A stretch of 64,000 nucleotides of DNA from Candidatus Homeothermus arabinoxylanisolvens (GTDB taxonomy: Bacteria; Bacteroidota; Bacteroidia; Bacteroidales; Muribaculaceae), in the NCBI GenBank assembly GCA_001689405.1, contig LUJO01000012.1, positions 16,286 through 80,285 of the forward strand. Direction: 5' to 3'. How positions within the stretch are numbered: the stretch's first letter is position 1; each line of letters starts with the position of its first letter. The notes under the pieces are model-generated. The model saw only the letters and a program-made list of their open reading frames with translations, made no database searches and was not told the origin of the DNA. Both the position numbers and the translations under genes were made by a program. This document shows positions 51,869-60,414 of the stretch, in pieces.

Positions 51869-51965
51869 TTATGTTATTTTTTATTTTTGCATAGCAAACA
51901 CCCATGACCGAGACCACGAGTATGAAGAGAGAAGAAGACTGCGTCTTGACGTCCGGGCCGTTCAT
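51858..51965 (-). CDS. Possible 35-residue membrane peptide upstream of recJ
   Basis: A short frame beginning MNGPDVKTQSSSLFILVV contains one hydrophobic stretch and overlaps the recJ start by 11 bp. A TATTTTTG -7-like element (minus strand, 52011-52018) lies 45 bp upstream. It may be a coupled leader peptide or chance; nothing else supports it. Confidence 0.25.
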   Translation of the reverse strand: MNGPDVKTQSSSLFILVVSVMGVCYAKIKNNINDK

Positions 51966-52107
51966 CGTGCGTCGGGAGAGAGCCACGAAAGCCACACTAT
52001 CGCCAATATGCAAAAATAACAAATTTAAACCGATAAACCGCCATACCCCACCCACATTTATATTATATTAACCCTCATCAGATATCATACCCCGTAATTA
52101 CCCTTGC

Positions 52108-53394
52108 TTAACAGTCTGGTTCTCTAACAGGCAATTTAATCCCGAAATAATGAAACCTCACATACTCCTTAATGCGATTGGCAGTCGCCAGAAGCGCACA
52201 ATCGCCTTGAAAATGCCTCATACCCGTTTTCGACGGATATACTATGACGCAGTCAAGTACGGTACTCTCATCATCGTCTGTCGACAATATGCGTTTGCGC
52301 AAAACCCTGTGGCGGGCATACCCCGACAATTGCCTTACATTGTCATGCATAGTCCGGTCGGCCCATCCCGGTATGTATTTCGTGTCTATTATCAGCCGCT
52401 CATCGGTCTTGACAAAATCAAGCTCGTTGCCGTAAGTGCTCACATGGTATTTTATCTTTTCGCCGTAAGCCTCTTTCAGAAGCGAATAGACATATATCTC
52501 ATACAGCAGCGGCATGTCTATATGATATGGCGGCACACTAAGAGCCTTGTTTCGTCCGGCGCCCGACAGGTCGTTGCCGAAACGCCTGAATATGCATCGC
52601 GCGACTTCAAGCACATCTCCATAATACGAGTACATCGGAGTCACCTTTATACGGCCGAAAGCCATGTCCGGATCCACAAACCCCACCCCGACAAGAGCCG
52701 CCTTGCAACGCGCGGCCCGTTCGATGACCGCCCTGAAAGAGCCTCTATGGTTGTGGCGGAGCAAAAAACGGCGACAAAATTCAAGCGCCGTATTAAGTAT
52801 ACGGTTCTCCACGCAGTCGGTCGACAACTCCATGTAGCGGCAATATGTCCTGTCGGTCCTGCCCGATGCATAATTTCGGTTTACAGTGGGCGCAATCAGT
52901 ATTTTACCCTTTATTTTCGATTTCAGATTTTCAGTGACATAAGTGTAGTTGCGCATGACTCCCCTGCCTATAAGCGCATCAAGCAGAAGCACGAAATGCG
53001 CCACAAGCATCGGTGTGAGTTCGTCCGCCACACCTTCACACGCTATAGGGCGCCCGGTGAAGTCTATTGAGTAGATTGACGAAAGGGCCTTCCTGACAGC
53101 CCCGTCACCGGAGGAAAAACACTTCATAAACATGCCTGTCACATCAAGATTGTCGATCTTTGGACGCACCGTCACTGCACTTTCACCCTCCTTTATCCAT
53201 TTTGAACCTATGTAATACGATGCACATACCTTCGTACGCCCTCTGTTGGCCCAGTCAATACCAAGCAGTCGCGTGCAGTCATCGCTGTCGTAATCATCAC
53301 ACGACAGCAGTACGGCAAGAGCGTCATGCTTTCCTTCAAGCTCCACGCACTCATGCTCTTTCAGCAACAATATTGACGGGGATGCCGGCATCAT
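52108..53394 (-). CDS. mcrC: McrC-family nuclease subunit
   Basis: A 428-residue protein. After an N-terminal DUF2357-like half (residues 70-250, with RNYASGRTDRTYCRYMELSTDCVENRILNTAL-type helices) comes the nuclease core with Asp326 in ELDF and IIDTKY (Asp337, Lys339), a PD-(D/E)xK arrangement. McrC cuts DNA with the McrB motor. Its start overlaps the mcrB stop by 4 bp (ATGA). The 3' end faces the region before recJ. Confidence 0.88.
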   Translation of the reverse strand: MMPASPSILLLKEHECVELEGKHDALAVLLSCDDYDSDDCTRLLGIDWANRGRTKVCASYYIGSKWIKEGESAVTVRPKIDNLDVTGMFMKCFSSGDGAVRKALSSIYSIDFTGRPIACEGVADELTPMLVAHFVLLLDALIGRGVMRNYTYVTENLKSKIKGKILIAPTVNRNYASGRTDRTYCRYMELSTDCVENRILNTALEFCRRFLLRHNHRGSFRAVIERAARCKAALVGVGFVDPDMAFGRIKVTPMYSYYGDVLEVARCIFRRFGNDLSGAGRNKALSVPPYHIDMPLLYEIYVYSLLKEAYGEKIKYHVSTYGNELDFVKTDERLIIDTKYIPGWADRTMHDNVRQLSGYARHRVLRKRILSTDDDESTVLDCVIVYPSKTGMRHFQGDCALLATANRIKEYVRFHYFGIKLPVREPDC

Positions 53395-55439
53395 GCAAAT
53401 ATATCGGCAAGTCGCTCTATCTCTGCATACTCGCCCTTTTCATCCTTGAAGAAGTCCAGTATGCCGTCGTTGCAATACTCCCTTAACAAAGGCTGAAGCT
53501 CGTACGTCAGCTTCATCTTAAGCTCATCAACAGTCGGGGCAAGAAAATAACTGTGACCCGGCATCATATCACGCCTGTTAAACGACGTATTTACACTATC
53601 CATCAATGCGGCCACGCTGTCAAAGAGTTTTAACGCCGACTCTTTGGTTTTCGGACTGTCATAGCCGAACTCCTCGACCACCTTCCTGTCAGCCTCGACC
53701 GTAACAAAGCCGAAACGGCGTCTTATGGCGTAATCCACCGAGCCAGTGCTACGGTCGGCCGTGTTCATCGTAGCCACGATGTAAAGATTGGACGGCACTC
53801 CGAAATGCCGGCGTGAGTATGGCAGCACGGCAGTAAGCTCGTTCTGCTCCCCAAGCCGCTTGTCGGCCTCGAGAAGCGTTATCAGTTCACCGAGTATCTT
53901 GGATACGTTTCCGCGGTTTATCTCATCGATAATCAGCACATAAGCCGGTGCATCATCCTTATAATCCACCTTTTCCCGTGAGGTCAGCAACTCATCGATA
54001 TTAACCGTATCATTTATCTGCTGCTTGTCGCGTTTTATCGCGGCAAGCAGAGCCTTGTCAGCCATCTCGCGAAATATGCCCGGCTGCGGCCTAAATACAA
54101 GACCGCCATTCTCCGCAACAGGCTTTAATCCCTCGACAAACTCCTCGTAATCCATCGACTGGTGAAAAGTCGTGAACCCGATGCGCCCGTCAGCCATAAG
54201 CCGGCGATACTCTTTCATCACCGCATCACGGTTATTCTGCCCGTCAAACTCAGGATTACATATGCTCACCGCAATCTCCGCGGTGCTGTAAGTCTTTCCC
54301 GTTCCGGGGGCGCCTTGCAGTACTATCTGTTTCTTCCGCGTCAGAAGTTTCATGAGGGGTCTGTCAAGATTAGCCATTATTTTATGTTCTTTTATTTGTT
54401 TAATTATTTGGTCGTAAAACGACTTGTCTTTCATTGTGAGCGTCTTTCGCGGCAACTGTTTTTTCACAAGCCATTCACCGGTCTGATACCAATCGACATT
54501 GCGCACGTTAGGAAATTCATCAAGCTCCGCATCATACCTGTAGTCCGATTTCACGACACCGATGCCCACTATATTCCACACACCTTGCTTGGCAATCACG
54601 ATATCGCCTATGCGTATGGACCTTGAAAAGTCATACAGCGATTTGGCATTGGTCGACTGACCTTTTTCAGAGCCGTATTCCGCCTCAAGCCGGTGCTGTA
54701 TCTCTTTTTTATTTTTGAACGAGGTAAGATTCCCCACTGCCGACCATCCGACGGCCATAGTGTTGTTAGCCAAGTCTTGCTCCCGGTTATACGCTCCCTC
54801 GCCCGGTGAATATACCCAGTATTGGCGCTTGCTTTCAAGATATTCCTTGGCGCGGGGCCACAGATACTCGCCGTACTCAAACACATCCATGCCGTATGGC
54901 TTCATCTCCATAAGCCTACGCTGAAGCTGCGACATGGGAAGCGATGAAGCATTCTCAATGCCCGACACCTCGGCCGCGGCTACAAGCATCTCAGGATTAA
55001 AAATGCCTACAAGCTTATGGTCGGCATAAAGAAACGCAATCTTCCACTTAACGGCAGGCCCCATGTCTATGCCGTCAATAGCCTCGAACTCTCCGGCAAG
55101 AGCACGGCGGGCTATCTTGTCTACGATGGCGCGGACATTGCCGAAAGCCTCTTCAGCCGAACCGCCGTACTTGGTGTACCAAGCATACTCGTTGTCCGAC
55201 GAGCGGCCGCCCATACGCGAAGGCATATTTTCCCACTTGTATATGCCGAATTTATAGGCGCTTCCGCCCCATATGCCGCCCAAGCAATCGGTACGCGTCT
55301 CAAGCCAGTAGCAGAACGAGTCGTCACGGTTAAGATTGGTATATAGATCGAGCGGCATGGTCTTGAGTGTCTCCGGCGGAAACTCCGCCACAAACGCTTC
55401 ATAAGCCTCTTCACGGCTCTGCCACTCACTTTTTCCCAT
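53391..55439 (-). CDS. mcrB: McrB-family NTPase with EVE-like recognition domain
   Basis: The 682-residue protein starts at MGKSEWQSREEAYEAF. Residues 1-200 are unrecognised; residues 207-330 look like an EVE/PUA-type fold (YWVYSPGEGAYN, GDIVIAKQGVWNIVGIGVV) that may read a modified base. The motor has Walker A GAPGTGKT at 376-383, Walker B VLIIDEIN at about 501-508 and the McrB signature MNTADRS at 558-564. It acts with McrC to cut DNA carrying modified cytosine. It follows an MscS gene by 41 bp. Confidence 0.88.
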   Translation of the reverse strand: MGKSEWQSREEAYEAFVAEFPPETLKTMPLDLYTNLNRDDSFCYWLETRTDCLGGIWGGSAYKFGIYKWENMPSRMGGRSSDNEYAWYTKYGGSAEEAFGNVRAIVDKIARRALAGEFEAIDGIDMGPAVKWKIAFLYADHKLVGIFNPEMLVAAAEVSGIENASSLPMSQLQRRLMEMKPYGMDVFEYGEYLWPRAKEYLESKRQYWVYSPGEGAYNREQDLANNTMAVGWSAVGNLTSFKNKKEIQHRLEAEYGSEKGQSTNAKSLYDFSRSIRIGDIVIAKQGVWNIVGIGVVKSDYRYDAELDEFPNVRNVDWYQTGEWLVKKQLPRKTLTMKDKSFYDQIIKQIKEHKIMANLDRPLMKLLTRKKQIVLQGAPGTGKTYSTAEIAVSICNPEFDGQNNRDAVMKEYRRLMADGRIGFTTFHQSMDYEEFVEGLKPVAENGGLVFRPQPGIFREMADKALLAAIKRDKQQINDTVNIDELLTSREKVDYKDDAPAYVLIIDEINRGNVSKILGELITLLEADKRLGEQNELTAVLPYSRRHFGVPSNLYIVATMNTADRSTGSVDYAIRRRFGFVTVEADRKVVEEFGYDSPKTKESALKLFDSVAALMDSVNTSFNRRDMMPGHSYFLAPTVDELKMKLTYELQPLLREYCNDGILDFFKDEKGEYAEIERLADIFA

Positions 55440-55480
55440 TGTCAACAATATTTTACATAGCAATCACAGTCCCTCGCCTG

Positions 55481-56644
55481 TTATTTTGCCGGGGTGTCCA
55501 TATGCACATCCAGCTGCGGGAACGGGAAGTGCAGTCCATGAGCCGGAAGCTCGCGGTAGAAGCGCTCGTTCATTGTGTAGAACACGTCCCAATAGTTTTC
55601 TGAACGTGTCCAAGCCCTTACCGTAAGGTCGATACTGCTTGAATTGAGAGCTCCGAGCCTGACAAGAGGTTCGCGGTTGACCTTTGGCATCTTGGCGAGT
55701 ATCTCGGCATGGTGTGCCTCGATTTTCTGGCCGAGCGACACGGCTCGTTTGCGGTTCATAAACATACGGCGCCACCACGGTATGCGGTGCACGGCCTCGG
55801 CTGCGGCATCAGGCTCCACCGCCGCCGGCTTACTGTCGCCGTCATCATCGTCATGCAACCGGTTTTTCTTGCGGTCATCCTCTATATATCTGACCACTAT
55901 GCGCTTGTCGCTCAACAGTATCTCCTTGATGGAATTTATGGCCGTGTCTACATCATCGCCATAAGCCACCGACACCGTCCAGTCCACGCGGCGGTAGTCC
56001 TCCTTGGAGTAATTGTTGATCGAGCTTGTCGACAGAGGGCCGTTGGGTATTATGATCTGCTTGTTGTCGGGAGTGTTGATTATCGTGCTGAATATCTGTA
56101 TCTCCTTCACCGAACCCGAATAGCCCTGCGCCTCGATGTAGTCGCCTATCTTGTAGGGCTTGAGGAGCAGTATGAGCACTCCGCCGGCAAAGTTCTGCAA
56201 CGTGCCGCTCAATGCCAGACCGATGGCCACACCGGCCGAGGCAAAGATGGCAAGGAACGAACTTGTCTCTATGCCAAGTATACCTACCACGGTCACTATG
56301 AGAATGAAATAGAGCAATATCCTTATCAGGCTCAGTATGAATGTGGCGAGCGAGCGGTCGATATTGCGGCGCAGAAATATGGCGTCGATAATCTTGTATA
56401 CCTTGGTGATGATGAACTTGCCGACATAAAAGACAAGTATGGCTATGGCAAGATGTATGGCAAACTCGACAAGGCCGTTTACCAGACGCGTCAGCAAGTC
56501 GTCGACCGACATGGCCTCAAGAGCCTTCAGTCCGCTTACCTTCGCGGCGGCCACGGAATCCGGGGCAGCTGTCTTGTCGGGTACGGCAAACTGCGATGCG
56601 GCGCCGGTAACAAGCTGATCAAACTGTGTATCGAACATAAACAA
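55481..56644 (-). CDS. MscS-family mechanosensitive ion channel
   Basis: A 387-residue membrane protein. Its N-terminal spans (about residues 65-180) are followed by the MscS core: SSFLAIFASAGVAIGLALSGTLQNFAGGVLILLLKPYKIGD, which contains the pore helix, and then a cytoplasmic beta domain. A Lys/Asp-rich insert (about residues 258-275) is unusual. Such channels open under membrane tension during hypo-osmotic shock. It lies 15 bp after a clostripain-like gene. Confidence 0.9.
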   Translation of the reverse strand: MFMFDTQFDQLVTGAASQFAVPDKTAAPDSVAAAKVSGLKALEAMSVDDLLTRLVNGLVEFAIHLAIAILVFYVGKFIITKVYKIIDAIFLRRNIDRSLATFILSLIRILLYFILIVTVVGILGIETSSFLAIFASAGVAIGLALSGTLQNFAGGVLILLLKPYKIGDYIEAQGYSGSVKEIQIFSTIINTPDNKQIIIPNGPLSTSSINNYSKEDYRRVDWTVSVAYGDDVDTAINSIKEILLSDKRIVVRYIEDDRKKNRLHDDDDGDSKPAAVEPDAAAEAVHRIPWWRRMFMNRKRAVSLGQKIEAHHAEILAKMPKVNREPLVRLGALNSSSIDLTVRAWTRSENYWDVFYTMNERFYRELPAHGLHFPFPQLDVHMDTPAK

Positions 56645-56659
56645 CTATAGATTGACGTT

Positions 56660-57814
56660 TCACTTCCCGAAAGCGGGCGACACAACGTCGTTCCACCATT
56701 TTAAATCATAATAGCCTTTAGTTGAAGCGACATTGTCATCCGTGCGGGTGATTATATAGCTTGAAACACCGTTGCAGTTGATTAAGTTTATTTCGCCGTC
56801 CCACATCGAAGGGGTGTTGTCGGTATACAGCACGAAGTCCTTCATGCACCGGTCAAAAGCGCCAAGCAGCGAGGGGTCGTCGGTAAGCGACTTCACATAG
56901 TGTGCGAAGTCATAGAAGCGGTTGCGGTAAGTGCTTCCGTAGCCATACTGCTGCTGCGTGTAGCCGGCGGCCGGCTCGGTGTTGACCGTCATGATCCTGC
57001 GATAGGAGTCGGCCAAGGCATCGATCTTCGACATGTCGTACAGCGATATAGCGATGCTGCGCGCACTCCCCGACTGGGCGTCGTAGTGGTCGAAAGTGTT
57101 TTGTGCCGCCTGACGCAAGTCGGGCACTTTAGCAAAGAAGCAGGGCACGTTTTTATCGTAAGGCATACCGGCCAAGGGGGTTTCGGTCGGCGACGCCACC
57201 ACGTAGCGCGCCGCATCCTTTATCTCGTAGAGCGACTCTATGTTGCCCATGAAGCAGCAGTCGAAGTATATGAACGACAGGTGGCGGCCGTCAAGCGCAC
57301 GAGCAAGGTCGGGAATAGCCATCTCTTTGGCTTTCTGCCCCGAACCATTCGACTCGTCAACGCCCCAAGAGCGCGCCTCGGGACTCTTGCCGTTGTCCAT
57401 CCACCCGCTGGCGTGGCTCCACAGCACAAGCCCGTACTCGTTGGCCGAAGCCACTGTGCGCATGTCGTCAAGCACCTCGCGCATCACAGCCACCGACACG
57501 GGGCTGCCCGCACCCTCGTAGCGGCGCAGGGTCACTACACCGTCGGGGGTTATCTCCTTCAGCTCGGGCACCATGCCGCTGCCCGCATGGTAGACCAGCA
57601 GACGGCCACCGTCGTCGAGAGCGCCGGCCTGCACCGCCGCCGTCATTTCACGAATGTCCTTGGCATCCCAAGAGCTGTTGCCGAGGCTGTTGGCCGCAGC
57701 CATATAGACAAGTACCGTGCGCGACACTCCCGACTGCCTGCCGGGTTCGTCGTTGCCACCGCAACTTACAAGCACAAGAGTTATGAGTGATGTGATAATG
57801 TATCGTAGTTTCAT
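56660..57814 (-). CDS. Clostripain-family cysteine peptidase lipoprotein
   Basis: A 384-residue protein from MKLRYIITSLITLVLVSCGG, a lipoprotein signal. The catalytic His appears in LWSHASGW and the Cys in YFDCCFMGN, the family C11 pattern. It is predicted to be at the cell surface or in the periplasm, cleaving after Arg or Lys as clostripains do, though substrate preference is inferred. A promoter lies directly upstream, and the gene heads a run into mscS. Confidence 0.88.
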   Translation of the reverse strand: MKLRYIITSLITLVLVSCGGNDEPGRQSGVSRTVLVYMAAANSLGNSSWDAKDIREMTAAVQAGALDDGGRLLVYHAGSGMVPELKEITPDGVVTLRRYEGAGSPVSVAVMREVLDDMRTVASANEYGLVLWSHASGWMDNGKSPEARSWGVDESNGSGQKAKEMAIPDLARALDGRHLSFIYFDCCFMGNIESLYEIKDAARYVVASPTETPLAGMPYDKNVPCFFAKVPDLRQAAQNTFDHYDAQSGSARSIAISLYDMSKIDALADSYRRIMTVNTEPAAGYTQQQYGYGSTYRNRFYDFAHYVKSLTDDPSLLGAFDRCMKDFVLYTDNTPSMWDGEINLINCNGVSSYIITRTDDNVASTKGYYDLKWWNDVVSPAFGK

Positions 57815-57820
57815 AATGTA

Positions 57821-57854
57821 CAAAATTACAAAATCTTTTCCTTAGATTGCCAAA
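57821..57854 (-). promoter_or_regulatory. Promoter of the clostripain-like gene
   Basis: On the minus strand TTTG (57851-57854) and TAATTTTG (57821-57828) are separated by 22 bp. The start codon is 6 bp after the -7 element, which leaves almost no leader; the true transcript start would fall near or inside the ATG, so another start or promoter is possible. Confidence 0.4.
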
Positions 57855-57913
57855 ATAAGCTAATTATAACATTTTAAAACAGATAAAGAGGAGCGGGAAG
57901 AAAAATTAAAATG

Positions 57914-57921
57914 TAACTTTG
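57914..57921 (+). promoter_or_regulatory. Possible -7 element for the TPR gene
   Basis: TAACTTTG matches TAnnTTTG and lies 28 bp upstream of the start. The usual -33 TTTG is absent. Confidence 0.5.
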
Positions 57922-57949
57922 CAACCGTCAAAAAACATTCAGACCGATC

Positions 57950-58771
57950 ATGAGTTCACGAAGCGTAACATCCATAATACTGCTGCTTATGCCTGTGCTG
58001 CTTGCGGCGCAGAGCTATCTCGACCTCGTAGACAACGCGGACAAAGCCATAGCCGACGGCGACTGGAGCGGAGCGGAGACCAATCTTGTAGAAGCGATAG
58101 GGCTGCGTCCCGAGGATCCGTCCAACATACTGCTGCTCTCCAACCTCGGCATAGTGCGGTACAACCTCGGCAAGGACAGTCTGGCGCTGGCGTCGCTCGA
58201 CGAAGCGCACCGGCGCGCGCCCAAGTCGGTGACCGTGCTGCTCAACCGCGCGGAGGTGCTCACGGCCATGGGACGCGATGACGACGCCTACCGCGACTAT
58301 ACGACAGTCATAGGACTCGACACCACCCTGACCGAACCGCGCTACATGCACGCCATCATGTCGTTGCGCCGAGGCGACTTCGACACGTCGCGGGCCGACT
58401 GCGAGGCTCTTGAGCGCATGTCGCCGTCAAGCGAGGAGACCAATACCGCTTTCGGCTCCTACTACTCCGCCACGGAACAGTGGGACAAGGCGCTCCCCTA
58501 CTATACGGCCCTGCTTGAAAAACAGCCCTCGACCCACATATACGGCGCGCGTGCCGTATGTTACCTCATGCTGCAACGGCTCAACGAGGCTTCAGCCGAC
58601 ATCAATTCGGGGCTCGCCCTCGACCCGAAAGACGGCGAACTGTACATGTACCGCGCCTATCTCAACAAGATGCGCTTCGAAATCGATGCGGCCCGCGCCG
58701 ACCTGCGCAAGGCCATAGAGCTCGGCATCGACCGGCGCCGCGCCATGGAGGTACTCCCCGCCGCCGACTGA
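57950..58771 (+). CDS. TPR-repeat protein
   Basis: A 273-residue protein with a signal peptide (MSSRSVTSIILLLMPVLLAAQ). At least six 34-residue helical repeats follow, such as ADGDWSGAETNLVEAIGLRPEDPSNILLLSNLG and KDSLALASLDEAHRRAPKSVTVLLNRAE. TPR arrays bind partner proteins; no partner is named. The ORF is bracketed by a -7 element and a hairpin. Confidence 0.8.
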   Translation: MSSRSVTSIILLLMPVLLAAQSYLDLVDNADKAIADGDWSGAETNLVEAIGLRPEDPSNILLLSNLGIVRYNLGKDSLALASLDEAHRRAPKSVTVLLNRAEVLTAMGRDDDAYRDYTTVIGLDTTLTEPRYMHAIMSLRRGDFDTSRADCEALERMSPSSEETNTAFGSYYSATEQWDKALPYYTALLEKQPSTHIYGARAVCYLMLQRLNEASADINSGLALDPKDGELYMYRAYLNKMRFEIDAARADLRKAIELGIDRRRAMEVLPAAD

Positions 58772-58805
58772 CCGCAACCGCACCTATACGTATAAAAAAT
58801 TAAGA

Positions 58806-58831
58806 TGCCGCCTGATTCTCATCAAGCGGCA
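58806..58831. terminator. Hairpin between the TPR gene and the SusD gene
   Basis: TGCCGCCTGAT and ATCAAGCGGCA form an 11-bp stem with one mismatch and a 4-nt loop, between converging genes. It lacks a long T run on either side. Confidence 0.55.
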
Positions 58832-58892
58832 CCCTGCTGTAGTACGAAATTAGCTGAGTACTATCAATAGTCGTTTATTGTTGCCGGCATGT

Positions 58893-60380
58893 TTATCGTG
58901 TGCCGCCGAAGAGCCACACATTCTCGGTAAACAGGTAGTTGCCCGCAGTATTGCCCGAGCCGAAAGCCTCGGCCACGTGCGGATTCGATATCACGTCGCT
59001 GTTTCCGTAAGGCAGACGCAGAGGCCACTGGTTCTGACCGCCGGCAGTGTTGTTGGGATTGTTCAGATGTATGAATTCCTCACCGAGAGCCTTGCAGCGG
59101 CGCAGGTCGTTGTAGGTCTGTATCTGTTCGTCGCGGGTCTGCGCGAGATATTTCTGCACCATAATCTCGGCAAGATCCACAGTACCGAGACCGTCGATAT
59201 AATCCGATGCCAGCGAGGGGTCAAGCCCGATATAACCGGGGTCGGCAGTGGCATAATCCTCAAACGAAGCCTCGACCGCAGTGGTGAAGTCGGCGGTAGC
59301 GTCCTGTCCGAGACGGGCTTTCACCTCGGCAAGTATGAAGTACAGCTCGCTCTTGCTGAACAGGTGGATTGTAGCGGCTCCGTTGTCAAGCCATGTCGGG
59401 CAACCGACGGCCTCCGTGTAGCCGGCTGCCGTGGCGTCGCCTGCCGGAGCATAAGCGATGCCGGTGCCGAAATAGTCTATGGCATATACATCGACACGCG
59501 GGTCATCGCGCTCATCCATAAGATCAACCACTGTGCCGTTGGAGCCGGTATAGTAGCGGCTCCAGAAGTATGCCGCCCATGAGTTGTCGCAATCCACGCC
59601 GTTGAATATACCGAGCTCGGCACCGTTGAATCCGGCCGCAACAGCCGCGTTTGCCGCATCGAGCACCTGCGTGAGCACGGCAGAGTTGCGGAAATAAGTG
59701 TTGAGCAGCAGACGCGCCTTCACCGCATGGGCGAGGCCGAGCCACTTCGCGGGGTCTCCGCCGTAGAGCAGGTCCTGAGCGCCGGCATGGTTCATGTCTT
59801 CCGAAACAGCCTCACCGAGATTGGCAATGGCATTGCCTATGGTGGTGAACAGGTCGGCATAAATGTCCTCCTGCTTGTCGAGCTTCGGGGTAAGCATGTC
59901 AAGACCTTTCACCGCCTCGGAGTAAGGTATGTCGCCGTGAAGGTCGGTAAGCGCCTCGACGTTGAGCACCCACAACACCTGAGCCATGCCGAGAATGTCC
60001 TTCTGGCCGGCATTGATGTTGCCCTCGCCGCACTTGTCCATCATCTGGCGTATGTTCATCAGATTGCCGTAAGTGGCGTTCCACTCGTTGTTGAACGATG
60101 TGCTGGCGGCAGTCTCCGCGCGGTTGCGCAGCTCGGTCTTCATGGCCTGATTGTTGCCGGTACCGAAAGTCTGTTCAGTATAGGATGACACCGACCACGC
60201 ATACTGTCCGCCCCAAGTCGAGTAAGCGGTACCCACAGCCGCGTCGGTGATCTGGAACTTGGCATCGACCAAGTCGACCGGAGGATTATGGTCATCCCTG
60301 TTTATGCGGTCCATCACATCCTCGGTGCACGAAGCGGCAAGCACTCCGAGCAAAGCTATATTTAAAAATTTCTTTAACAT
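58893..60380 (-). CDS. SusD/RagB-like nutrient-binding outer membrane lipoprotein
   Basis: A 495-residue lipoprotein with signal MLKKFLNIALLGVLAASC. It has the helical TPR-like body of SusD proteins (NMRQMMDKC region, ALTDLHGDIPYSEAVKG, HAVKARLLLNTYF) and ends in typical ...VWLFGGTR. It binds glycan or peptide at the surface and opens onto the SusC channel. It lies 34 bp after susC in the same direction. Confidence 0.9.
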   Translation of the reverse strand: MLKKFLNIALLGVLAASCTEDVMDRINRDDHNPPVDLVDAKFQITDAAVGTAYSTWGGQYAWSVSSYTEQTFGTGNNQAMKTELRNRAETAASTSFNNEWNATYGNLMNIRQMMDKCGEGNINAGQKDILGMAQVLWVLNVEALTDLHGDIPYSEAVKGLDMLTPKLDKQEDIYADLFTTIGNAIANLGEAVSEDMNHAGAQDLLYGGDPAKWLGLAHAVKARLLLNTYFRNSAVLTQVLDAANAAVAAGFNGAELGIFNGVDCDNSWAAYFWSRYYTGSNGTVVDLMDERDDPRVDVYAIDYFGTGIAYAPAGDATAAGYTEAVGCPTWLDNGAATIHLFSKSELYFILAEVKARLGQDATADFTTAVEASFEDYATADPGYIGLDPSLASDYIDGLGTVDLAEIMVQKYLAQTRDEQIQTYNDLRRCKALGEEFIHLNNPNNTAGGQNQWPLRLPYGNSDVISNPHVAEAFGSGNTAGNYLFTENVWLFGGTR

Positions 60381-60414
60381 GTGTCTATAATATTAATGTA
60401 TCATCAAACAATAA

